Of a stretch of DNA of 10,031 bases, positions 1-6,567 are shown in pieces. A program made the position numbers and the translations under genes. Source of the DNA: Acidobacteriaceae bacterium (lineage in GTDB: Bacteria > Acidobacteriota > Terriglobia > Terriglobales > Acidobacteriaceae). Location: the NCBI GenBank assembly GCA_003132825.1, contig PKYX01000522.1, positions 2,201 through 12,231 on the forward strand, written 5' to 3'. Numbering within the stretch: position 1 is the stretch's first letter; each line of letters opens with the position of its first letter. The notes under the pieces were generated by a model. It was not told the DNA's origin, searched no databases, and was given only the letters and a program-made list of their open reading frames with translations.

Positions 1-558
1 CCCGGCATGAACGGTTTGGAAGTCCTGCGACGAATTCGCAACACTTCGCGTGTCCCCGTGCTTCTGCTGACGGCGCGCGGCGAGGACGTGGACCGCATCA
101 TCGGCCTGGAAGTCGGCGCGGATGACTATCTGCCCAAACCCTTCAATCCCAGGGAGCTGGTTGCCCGCATCCGCGCCGTACTGCGGCGAACGCAAGGTGG
201 GGAAAAATCAGCGGACGCTCGCATCCCCGAAGTCCAGCATGTGGGAGATATCGAGCTCGATCCCGCCACCCGGGTGGTGCTCCAGCAGGGCAAGCCCGTG
301 GAACTGACTTCGGTTGAGTTCAATCTGCTGCAAGTCTTGCTGCGCGAGGCGGGACGTGTGGTAACCCGCGAACGCCTGGTGGACGAGGTCCTCAGCCGGA
401 AGTTTTCGCCCTTTGACCGCAGCATCGACATGCACGTCAGCAAGCTGCGCAAGAAATTGGGGGACTCCGATGGCGGGTCGGATCACATCAAGACGGTGCG
501 CGGCGTAGGTTACATCTTCACCCATCCCCGGGAGCAGGCCAGGAGCGGGACGCAATGA
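1..558 (+). CDS. cpxR: CpxR-like OmpR-family response regulator (5' end missing)
   Basis: DNA-binding response regulator, probably cytoplasmic, phosphorylated by the kinase encoded directly downstream. The frame is open from base 1, so the first in-frame ATG (7) is internal; about 54 N-terminal residues, including the phosphoacceptor Asp, lie outside the window. The visible 185 residues start in the receiver domain just after that Asp (PGMNG), with the switch Thr in LLLTARGED (fragment residue 24) and the conserved Lys in YLPKPF (residue 46). A winged-helix effector domain follows (about 80-175) with ELTSVEFNLL, a recognition-helix region around DRSIDMHVSKLRKKLG and the closing RGVGYIF hairpin. 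The block ADDYLPKPFN-RELVARIRA and the PFDRSIDMH motif match E. coli CpxR closely from memory, so the subfamily is well supported. That it controls a Cpx-type envelope regulon here is inference. Its stop overlaps the kinase start. Confidence 0.93.
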   Translation, partial: PGMNGLEVLRRIRNTSRVPVLLLTARGEDVDRIIGLEVGADDYLPKPFNPRELVARIRAVLRRTQGGEKSADARIPEVQHVGDIELDPATRVVLQQGKPVELTSVEFNLLQVLLREAGRVVTRERLVDEVLSRKFSPFDRSIDMHVSKLRKKLGDSDGGSDHIKTVRGVGYIFTHPREQARSGTQ

Positions 559-1976
559 AGAGCCTGTTTCTCAAAATCTTTCTCTCCTACTGGTTGGCGC
601 AAGCGCTGTTCATCATGCTTGCCATGCTGGTGACGCTCGCCATGCGCCCCCAGCGGGAGTTCACCGGGTTTGAGGCGCAGGAGTCCAAGATCCTCAACGA
701 GGCGGCCCAAGCCTATCAGAGCGGCGGTTCCGACGCGGTCCGGACTTATTTGCGAAATGTTCATGATACGCAACGCGTGCGCGCCTATCTTTTTAGTGAT
801 CAGGGGAAAGAGCTAACCGGACGAACTCTACCGGACTGGGCGGAGCGAGTCGACAGCGGTCAGACCTGGACCGCAGACACGATCTGGGGGCGGCTACGGC
901 CACTGCAATTCTTGCGGCAGTCCCTGACCGCGTCCGACGGGCACCGCTATACCCTGGTCATGGAGTTGCCTCCAGGGCAACCTTCGCTGTTTGGCCCCCA
1001 TGGCGTGCCGGGACTCGGGATTACGATCGCGATTCTTTCCTCGGGCATGGTTTGTTTCTTCTTAGCCCGCTACTTGACATCGCCGGTCGTGCGCCTCCGG
1101 GCCGCCACCCAGATGTTGGCCGGCGGCGATCTGACCGCCCGTGCTGGCGGATCGCACTCCCGGCGGCGGCACGACGAGATCGCTGAGTTGGTGCGTGATT
1201 TCGATGGCATGGCCGAACGTCTGGAAAAGCTGGTGAAGGCGCAGTCGCGTCTGCTGAACGATATTTCGCACGAACTGCGCTCCCCGCTGGCACGCTTGAC
1301 GGTGGCCCTCGCCTTAGCCCGCCAGCGCAGCGGACCCGATGCCCAGAGCGCGCTCGATCGGGCAGAGCGGGAGTCCGAACGGCTGAACGAAATGATTGGA
1401 CGTCTGCTTACCATCGCTCGCCTGGAGACGGGCGATGAGGCTATGCAGAAGTTCCCCGTCGATGTCGGAGAGCTGATCGAGGAGATCGTCCGGGATGCCG
1501 ATTTCGAAGCGCAGGCCCGCAATTGCCACGTGGACGCTTCTGGCACCGAAGAATGCTGGGTGATGGGAGATCCCAGCCTGCTGCACAGCGCGATTGAGAA
1601 TGTGGTACGTAACGCCACCCGCTACACTCGCGAAGGCACGGTCGTCGAAGTGCGGCTTACGCAAGAACCTGGGTTGAACCGTCCCGAGGCGGTCGTACAA
1701 GTCCGCGATTCCGGTCCCGGCGTCCCGGAGGACTCTCTGGACCGGATGTTTCGGCCCTTTTACCGCATCGATGACGACCGCGGCCGGCGCACTGGCGGGG
1801 TGGGTTTAGGTCTGGCGATTACCCAACGCTCGGTGCAATTACATGAGGGAAGCGTGCGCGCGTTCAATCGATCCGAAGGCGGTCTGCTGGTCGAAATTCG
1901 CCTTCCGCTCGCGGCCTCGAAGCCTGGCAAAGTTGAGCTCCCGGAAGCGGCCCCGGTGGCCGGGAATCCCGCCTAA
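555..1976 (+). CDS. cpxA: CpxA-like membrane sensor histidine kinase
   Basis: Inner-membrane sensor kinase of 473 residues, partner of the preceding regulator. Order: transmembrane helix about 8-30, periplasmic sensor region about 31-150, second transmembrane helix about 153-173, HAMP linker about 174-228, HisKA domain with the phospho-accepting His239 in NDISHELRSP, then the HATPase domain with N box (ENVVRNATRYT, N349/N353), G1 box DSGPGV (385-390), F box FRPFYR (399-404) and G2 box GVGLGLAI (415-422). All catalytic boxes are intact. The start ATG overlaps the regulator stop by 4 bases (ATGA), and AGGAG at 541-545 lies 9 bases upstream, so translation is coupled. The short hydrophobic N-terminus, DISHELR-SPL-RL and FRPFYR resemble E. 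coli CpxA. The periplasmic domain is diverged, so the stimulus cannot be read. No cpxP-like gene is visible nearby. Confidence 0.95.
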   Translation: MKSLFLKIFLSYWLAQALFIMLAMLVTLAMRPQREFTGFEAQESKILNEAAQAYQSGGSDAVRTYLRNVHDTQRVRAYLFSDQGKELTGRTLPDWAERVDSGQTWTADTIWGRLRPLQFLRQSLTASDGHRYTLVMELPPGQPSLFGPHGVPGLGITIAILSSGMVCFFLARYLTSPVVRLRAATQMLAGGDLTARAGGSHSRRRHDEIAELVRDFDGMAERLEKLVKAQSRLLNDISHELRSPLARLTVALALARQRSGPDAQSALDRAERESERLNEMIGRLLTIARLETGDEAMQKFPVDVGELIEEIVRDADFEAQARNCHVDASGTEECWVMGDPSLLHSAIENVVRNATRYTREGTVVEVRLTQEPGLNRPEAVVQVRDSGPGVPEDSLDRMFRPFYRIDDDRGRRTGGVGLGLAITQRSVQLHEGSVRAFNRSEGGLLVEIRLPLAASKPGKVELPEAAPVAGNPA

Positions 1977-1978
1977 AG

Positions 1979-1991
1979 GGAAGCTGCTTCC
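1979..1991 (+). repeat. Inverted repeat just after the kinase stop codon
   Basis: GGAAGC and GCTTCC are separated by one base, starting 3 bases after the kinase TAA. A second, overlapping possibility pairs CGGAAGC at 1942-1948 with GCTTCCG at 1986-1992. The local sequence could fold at the end of the two-component transcript. There is no following T tract, so it is not a standard intrinsic terminator, and readthrough into the lipoprotein gene is possible. Confidence 0.3.
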
Positions 1992-2146
1992 GCCCACCAG
2001 GCCGCCGAATCTGGGGCAACTTTCAGGCTTCCCGTTGGTTCCAACCACCCTGCGCAGTTTGCTCTTCCGGTGCATTCCTGATACACAAATGGGGGTAATC
2101 ATGGATCTCGATCAGGCCGCCTCGGCGCCGGTGACTTCGATACCAC

Positions 2147-2152
2147 AGGGAG
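2147..2152 (+). promoter_or_regulatory. Ribosome binding site deciding the lipoprotein start
   Basis: AGGGAG ends 5 bases before ATG 2158. In-frame upstream starts exist at 1843 (inside the kinase gene), 2089 and 2101, but they would put 23 or more polar residues before the signal peptide. This site together with the signal peptide favours 2158. Confidence 0.65.
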
Positions 2153-2157
2153 AAAGA

Positions 2158-3384
2158 ATGGGGATGAAGTTCGGATTCCTTTCCAGCGTTATGATTCTGG
2201 CAACATTGGGGTTGACCAGTTGCGGGACCAGTACTGTGGCGTCTTCCGGGAACGGACTTCTTTATGTAACCACCCAGGCCAACGCTTCCGTTTCAGTTTT
2301 TGGGATTAACCTGAGCGACGGAGATCTCTCGACCAATGGCAATGCCACCGCCACCGGAACCCAGGCGTCCGCCATGTTGCTGACCCCCACCGGGAACGCT
2401 ATATTCGTGGCCAATATTAATCCCTCTTCTCCCCCTGCGGCTCCCAACGCGGGCACGATCTCAAGTTATACGGTAAATTCGGATGGCACCCTCGCTGCCG
2501 GCAGCACGACCACTGAGACGAACGCGATTTTCCCCATGGGCATGGCAACCGATCCGGCGGGAAAATTTCTATTCGTGGCCAACCAAGGTTCGTTTGACCT
2601 TACGCAGCCCAATACTATGGCCGGTTCGATTTCCGTGTTCTCGATTAACGGCGCGGCGCTGACCGAAATACCCGGCTCTCCGTTTCTCACCCAAACTCCC
2701 GCTGAGACGGCGAGTATGGTTGGAACCGGCCCGGTCTCGGTGGCCGTTACCTCGAACGCAAGCTATTTGTATGTGGCTAACCAGTTCACCAACGACGTAG
2801 GGGCGTTCTCGATTGGCTCAAACGGTGCGCTCACCATGCTGGGGCCGGCGAGTTACAACGTTGGTCTTTCGCCCTCCGCGGTTGCGCTCACCGCCGACGG
2901 GAATTTTCTTTTCGTCGCCAATTCTGGTTCGAACAGCCTGAGCGCTTTTGCCGCCTGCACCAGTGCAAACCTGACTTGCCCCGTCCCGGACGGCAGCCTC
3001 ACCTCAATTAAGGGTTCTCCATTTGCGGCGGGATTGACCCCTGTGGCCATGGCCATGGCTATCGATTCTCAGGGAGAATACCTGTTCGTGGCGGACAACG
3101 CCTCGGCCCAGGTCTCGCAGTACAAGGTCGGTCTCAGCAGCGGCGTGCTCACCCCGAATTCCCCTCCCGCAATTTCGACCGGGCTCGGTCCGGTCTCGAT
3201 TGTGGTTCGCACCGGCCCAGGAACCGTTCTGGTCGATGGAGGCACGACCAACTATGTGTACGTGGCGAATGCTGGTGGGGGCACGATCTCCACCTACAGC
3301 TACGACACGATCCAGGGTGCGCTCACGCTGGTGGGTTCGGCGGTAACCACCATGGGACAGCCTTCGGCCCTGGCGGCGAAATAG
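2158..3384 (+). CDS. Seven-bladed YVTN/lactonase-type beta-propeller lipoprotein
   Basis: Predicted exported lipoprotein of 408 residues. A short basic start (MGMK) and a hydrophobic stretch lead to a lipobox LTSC with the acylated Cys22, so signal peptidase II processing and outer-membrane or periplasmic anchoring are expected. The rest is almost entirely beta-propeller. A repeat with the core [LIV]-[FY]-V-[AT] occurs seven times, at about residues 34, 82, 138, 204, 251, 309 and 367 (LLYVTT, IFVANI, LFVANQ, LYVANQ, LFVANS, LFVADN, VYVANA). Each core is followed about 5-15 residues later by a strand such as SVFSI, GAFSI or STYSY. This is the pattern of the lactonase/YVTN seven-bladed fold, related in shape to 6-phosphogluconolactonase, but an enzymatic role is not shown; binding or scaffold roles are equally possible. 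Two extra cysteines (267 and 274) sit in a short insertion after the fifth core and could form a disulfide. It lies 181 bases after the kinase gene and is convergent with the LPS permease. Confidence 0.88.
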   Translation: MGMKFGFLSSVMILATLGLTSCGTSTVASSGNGLLYVTTQANASVSVFGINLSDGDLSTNGNATATGTQASAMLLTPTGNAIFVANINPSSPPAAPNAGTISSYTVNSDGTLAAGSTTTETNAIFPMGMATDPAGKFLFVANQGSFDLTQPNTMAGSISVFSINGAALTEIPGSPFLTQTPAETASMVGTGPVSVAVTSNASYLYVANQFTNDVGAFSIGSNGALTMLGPASYNVGLSPSAVALTADGNFLFVANSGSNSLSAFAACTSANLTCPVPDGSLTSIKGSPFAAGLTPVAMAMAIDSQGEYLFVADNASAQVSQYKVGLSSGVLTPNSPPAISTGLGPVSIVVRTGPGTVLVDGGTTNYVYVANAGGGTISTYSYDTIQGALTLVGSAVTTMGQPSALAAK

Positions 3385-3415
3385 TCTCCCGAAATTTCTG
3401 CTGCCGTGCTCGCCC

Positions 3416-5740
3416 CTATGTGGGCACTTTCAGGATCAGGTAACCCCCCACCAGGCCGAAGATCAGGTCCGGCGACCAGGCGGCCAGCACAGGGGGCAGC
3501 TGGCTGATGTTTCCCATGGCCTCGAACAAGCCCGAAACCGTCCAGTACACGATCGCAATCCCGACCGCTGTAGCCACGCCCGCGACCGCGCCGCGTTTGC
3601 CGGCTGAGAGCGAAAACGGAATCGCAAGCACGGCCATGACCACAGCGATGAGCGGGTAAGCCAGTTTCTTCTGTAGCTGCACCTTCAGCCGCACCACATC
3701 GAAACCACTCTGCTGCAAGTCGTGGATATAAAGCCGCAACTCCTCGTAGTTCATCTCGGACGACTGTTTCACTTCCTTCTTGAAATAGCCTGGCGGCTCG
3801 CTAATAGCGCCGAAAGCCGCCACGTCATAGGTATGGTAGTTCTCAATGGCCGGTCCCTGGAATTCGCGCTCCCATCCCTGGGTGCAGACCCAGCGCTGCA
3901 GACGATCTTCCCAGTGTGCGCTGCTGGAGTAGATACGGCGCGTCAGCTGGAAGGTCACTGGATCAAACTGGAACACAGAAAGATTACCGAACTGGTCGCG
4001 GTCTGAATCGAAGAACTGGTAGTAGTAGATATTCGAGTGCTGCCCGAATATCCACTTGCGTCCGGGATTCAGATAGGTTTGCGGAGGCTTGCCTTTAATC
4101 TGGCTGCGCAGCGCATCTTGCCGTTTGTTGGTATAGGGGAGATAGAACTGGTCGAAGAAGAACAATCCACAGGCCAGCAGAATCGCGGCCACCAGCACCG
4201 GCACGATGATGCGGTAGATACTCACGCCAGTGGCTTTGATGGCGGTGATTTCATTCGAGCGCTGCATCAGGCCCAGGCTAATGAGCACGGCCATCAACAC
4301 GCCCAGCGGCAGAATGATGTAGAGATAGAAAGGCGCGACATTCAGCAGATATTCGCCGACGATGAGCGGCGAGATCTGGTTGCGTAGAATGTCTCCCAGC
4401 AGGTCGAAGACCGTGAACACTAGAAACAACATCAAGAACGCCACCAGCACCATCCCCAAATAGACCACGAATTCGCGCAGGACGTAGTCGTCCAAAATGG
4501 TGGGAAAACTCGCGGCAAATAGGCGGCGCCGCCCCTCGGCGCGCGCGAAGGCGTCTTCGGTGCGGTGAGCGCGGAAGAAGGTGCCACGGACTTCTTTCCA
4601 CCGCTCCTCGAAAGGATGCCACCGCCACCAAGAGATCTCGAACGGCCTGCGTTCGGCTCGCCACAACAAGATCGCGCCGCCGAGGAAAAAAACAATGTCC
4701 GCGAGCCACGCCCCGAGCGAGGGCGATATTTTGCCTTGGCGCGCGAAGGAAACGCCCAGAAGGGAAACCGAATAGTAGGCCAGCACCAGCACGATCGTGA
4801 GCACGAATCCCGCCGACTTGCCCCCTTTCTTGGAGGAAAGCCCAAGGGGGATGCCGACCAGCGCCAGCACCAGGCAAGCAGCGGGCAGCGCGAAACGGCG
4901 GTGAAACTCGATGTTGTACCAGCGAGCCGAGGCTTCGTTGGTCTTGCGAGCCTCCCGCGGCAGGTCCCAGGTACTCAGTTGCGCGATGGGCGCGGGTTCC
5001 TCTTCCTGCTTGCTCCCGGCCTGGGGGAACGAGATCGGGATATCCCATTGCTGAAACGTCGAAATCCGGTAGAACCCGGGATCTTCGGGTTCAACTTCAT
5101 GGGTGGATCCGTTGGTCAGGTGAAGGTGGAGTTTGTCGGGCCCTTCGCTGACCAGAATGCCTTGCTGGGCGAGAGTGATGCGCGGAGTTGAAGTGCTGAT
5201 GTCGGCGATGAAGACTCCCTTCCAAATCGCCGCGCCGCGCGCGCTGTGGACATCCTGCACGTAGAGCACGAGCTGCGGGAATCCCTCGTAGAAGACGCGC
5301 GGCTGAACCTCAAAGGACACCTGCGAGCTCTTGAGCCGTTCCTGCAACCGTCCGAGCGCGGCTTGCGATTTGGGCGCCACATAGACTCCATTGACCAGCG
5401 CCAAAAGCCACGCCCCCGCCGCAAAGATGGAAATGATCCGCAGAAAGGTCCACACACCGATGCCGCTGGCCCGCATGGCGGTGATCTCGCTGTCTGCCGC
5501 CAACCGGCTCAGTCCGATCAAGATCCCGACCAGCACGCCCATGGGAATGGTGTAAATCAGCGCCACGGGCACGGTGAAGAAGAACAGCTCCGCGACGCTC
5601 GGCAAGGGGGCGCTATTGCGCACCACCAGTTCGAGGATTCGGCCCAGGTCGCGCGTAAACAGCACGAAGGTGAACACCGCGATGCCGATCAAGGCATGCG
5701 AGGCGACCTCGCGCAGGATGTAACGGGTGAGGATACGCAT
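3416..5740 (-). CDS. lptFG: LptF-LptG fused LPS export permease (YjgP/YjgQ family)
   Basis: Inner-membrane permease of the Lpt machine, which with the LptB ATPase extracts LPS and passes it to LptC/LptA. The 774-residue chain contains the family twice. Half 1 (about 1-362) and half 2 (about 415-774) each have three helices, a large periplasmic domain (about 120-280 and 532-690) and three more helices. Each carries the matching loop motif after its second helix: SEITAMRASG (84-93) and NEITAIKATG (496-505). The Glu in this loop (E85, E497) corresponds to the residue known in E. coli to contact LptB. The Trp/Arg-rich linker at about 363-414 is probably cytoplasmic, as the half-1 C-terminus and half-2 N-terminus should be, so fusion needs no extra helix. 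Usual LptF and LptG are separate proteins of about 360 residues each. The start MRILTRYILRE at 5740 fits family N-termini. In-frame starts at 5776 (ATG) and 5821 (TTG) have no ribosome site, and 5776 lies upstream of the candidate promoter's -10. No strong ribosome site precedes 5740 either. No lptA, lptB or lptC lies in the window. Confidence 0.93.
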   Translation of the reverse strand: MRILTRYILREVASHALIGIAVFTFVLFTRDLGRILELVVRNSAPLPSVAELFFFTVPVALIYTIPMGVLVGILIGLSRLAADSEITAMRASGIGVWTFLRIISIFAAGAWLLALVNGVYVAPKSQAALGRLQERLKSSQVSFEVQPRVFYEGFPQLVLYVQDVHSARGAAIWKGVFIADISTSTPRITLAQQGILVSEGPDKLHLHLTNGSTHEVEPEDPGFYRISTFQQWDIPISFPQAGSKQEEEPAPIAQLSTWDLPREARKTNEASARWYNIEFHRRFALPAACLVLALVGIPLGLSSKKGGKSAGFVLTIVLVLAYYSVSLLGVSFARQGKISPSLGAWLADIVFFLGGAILLWRAERRPFEISWWRWHPFEERWKEVRGTFFRAHRTEDAFARAEGRRRLFAASFPTILDDYVLREFVVYLGMVLVAFLMLFLVFTVFDLLGDILRNQISPLIVGEYLLNVAPFYLYIILPLGVLMAVLISLGLMQRSNEITAIKATGVSIYRIIVPVLVAAILLACGLFFFDQFYLPYTNKRQDALRSQIKGKPPQTYLNPGRKWIFGQHSNIYYYQFFDSDRDQFGNLSVFQFDPVTFQLTRRIYSSSAHWEDRLQRWVCTQGWEREFQGPAIENYHTYDVAAFGAISEPPGYFKKEVKQSSEMNYEELRLYIHDLQQSGFDVVRLKVQLQKKLAYPLIAVVMAVLAIPFSLSAGKRGAVAGVATAVGIAIVYWTVSGLFEAMGNISQLPPVLAAWSPDLIFGLVGGYLILKVPT

Positions 5741-5766
5741 AGTGGACTTCGCGAGCCCAGCCCAAA

Positions 5767-5794
5767 ACTGTATCATTACGGAGGTTTGCGCCAA
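5767..5794 (-). promoter_or_regulatory. Candidate promoter for the LptF-LptG fusion gene
   Basis: On the minus strand TTGGCG (5794-5789) is followed after 16 bases by TACAGT (5772-5767), preceded by TGA to form an extended -10 (TGnTACAGT). Each hexamer matches the sigma-70 consensus at 4 of 6 positions. Transcription would begin near 5760, about 20 bases before ATG 5740, which agrees with the chosen start. Found by eye only. Confidence 0.35.
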
Positions 5795-5813
5795 AGGCCG
5801 GTCGTCTCCGGTG

Positions 5814-5833
5814 GTTTCCAATGGTCAGGAAAC
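5814..5833. repeat. Inverted repeat in the divergent lptFG/methyltransferase region
   Basis: GTTTCC (5814-5819) and GGAAAC (5828-5833) form perfect 6-bp arms around an 8-bp spacer, upstream of both divergent genes and just behind the candidate lptFG promoter. It could be an operator for a dimeric regulator. Six-base arms are not rare by chance in 167 bp, so support is weak. Confidence 0.2.
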
Positions 5834-5907
5834 TTCAATTCTTTGCCGGAGCGTTGCAACAGTGAAGACCGGCGATTCGACTCACGTATCCGGAAGGAAT
5901 TCTCGCC

Positions 5908-6549
5908 ATGGCGTCGCCCGTGCAGCCCGTGATGAAGACGGTCACCGAATCGTGGATGTTCACCCATCGCAGTTGGATTGGAGGCGCTCTGCTCGGCCCC
6001 GCCACCGTCGCCGCCGTTTTCGCTAAGCCCATAATCAGCGAGGGTCCAGGCCTCGCGTTGCTTTTCGATTCGATCGGGTGGTTTTTTTTCGTTGCCTATG
6101 TCAGCATCCGGATTTGGGCGACCTTGTATGTCGGGGGCGTAAAGGATCGGGAATTGCAAACCTGCGGCCCCTATTCGGTCACTCGGAATCCTCTGTACCT
6201 GGGTAGTCTTTGCTTTGCGTTCTCCATCTGTTTTTTCTTGCAGAGCCTGACGCTCGTAGTGCTGACGTTGGCTGCGTCGTGGGCGTACGTTCGCTGGGTG
6301 ATTCCCGCGGAAGAGGAAGTCTTGGGGAATATTTTCGGGGAACAGTTCCGGGAATACAAACTTCGCACCCCGCGCTTGATTCCGCGGCCGTCTCTTTATG
6401 CTGCCGCTCCTACGGTCGAAGTTCGCCTGCGGCCTCTGCGCACCGAGGCAAAGCGTCTGATCATCGCATCGCTGGTGCTCGTTCTGGTCTTCGGGCTGCC
6501 CCATTTCCAAGCCGCCGCCTGGTGGCCGCGATACTTCATGTGGGTTTGA
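5908..6549 (+). CDS. Isoprenylcysteine carboxyl methyltransferase/PEMT-like membrane methyltransferase
   Basis: Integral membrane protein of 213 residues. Hydrophobic segments lie at about 22-40, 48-75, 97-130 and 184-199. The family signature is clear: GPYSVTRNPLYLG (87-99) at the start of a long hydrophobic hairpin, then PAEEEVLGNIFGEQFREY (133-150) with the Glu pair and Arg/Tyr that line the SAM pocket in ICMT/PEMT-type enzymes. Members use SAM to methylate membrane-bound substrates (prenylcysteine in eukaryotes, phospholipid headgroups, other lipids in bacteria). The bacterial substrate cannot be deduced here. GGAAGGA at 5892-5898 stands 9 bases before ATG 5908 and supports that start; the next in-frame ATG is 5932. 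The gene is divergent from lptFG and ends 18 bp before the convergent glgB stop. A run of eight T (6082-6089) encodes part of W-F-F-F; the frame is intact. Confidence 0.85.
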   Translation: MASPVQPVMKTVTESWMFTHRSWIGGALLGPATVAAVFAKPIISEGPGLALLFDSIGWFFFVAYVSIRIWATLYVGGVKDRELQTCGPYSVTRNPLYLGSLCFAFSICFFLQSLTLVVLTLAASWAYVRWVIPAEEEVLGNIFGEQFREYKLRTPRLIPRPSLYAAAPTVEVRLRPLRTEAKRLIIASLVLVLVFGLPHFQAAAWWPRYFMWV

Positions 6550-6566
6550 CGCCATCCGGCATGGCG
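6550..6566. terminator. Hairpin filling the gap between convergent stop codons
   Basis: CGCCAT (6550-6555) and ATGGCG (6561-6566) form a perfect 6-bp stem with a CCGGC loop. It lies exactly between the methyltransferase TGA (6547-6549) and the glgB TAA (minus strand, 6570-6568). A symmetric hairpin here could end or protect both transcripts. No T tract follows on either strand, so classical intrinsic termination is doubtful. Confidence 0.4.
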
Positions 6567-6567
6567 C

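Noticed and set aside
1070..1618. A 182-codon minus-strand frame opposite the kinase
   Set aside because: Ser/Arg/Ala-rich translation with no domain, opposite intact HisKA and ATPase coding sequence.
1843..2157. N-terminal extension of the lipoprotein back into the kinase gene
   Set aside because: The extension overlaps the kinase coding region, has no ribosome site and would bury the lipoprotein signal peptide. ATG 2158 with AGGGAG fits far better.
4278..5048. A 256-codon minus-strand frame inside lptFG
   Set aside because: It is a shifted-frame shadow of the permease: Arg/Gly/Ala-rich, not membrane-like and without its own ribosome site. The true frame is continuous with full LptF and LptG signatures.
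5741..5821. 27-residue N-terminal extension of LptF-LptG starting at a TTG
   Set aside because: No ribosome site; the polar extension is unlike family N-termini, and the candidate promoter lies within it.
6082..6089. Eight-T run as a slippage or phase-variation site
   Set aside because: It encodes ordinary Phe codons in a membrane helix of an intact gene. No alternative product in a shifted frame looks meaningful, and a single run this short is weak evidence.
5776..6555. A 259-codon minus-strand open frame antisense to the methyltransferase gene
   Set aside because: The translation is low-complexity and rich in Arg, Gln, Pro and Asn with no recognisable domain, and it lies opposite a gene with clear family motifs. 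Long antisense frames are common in GC-rich DNA.
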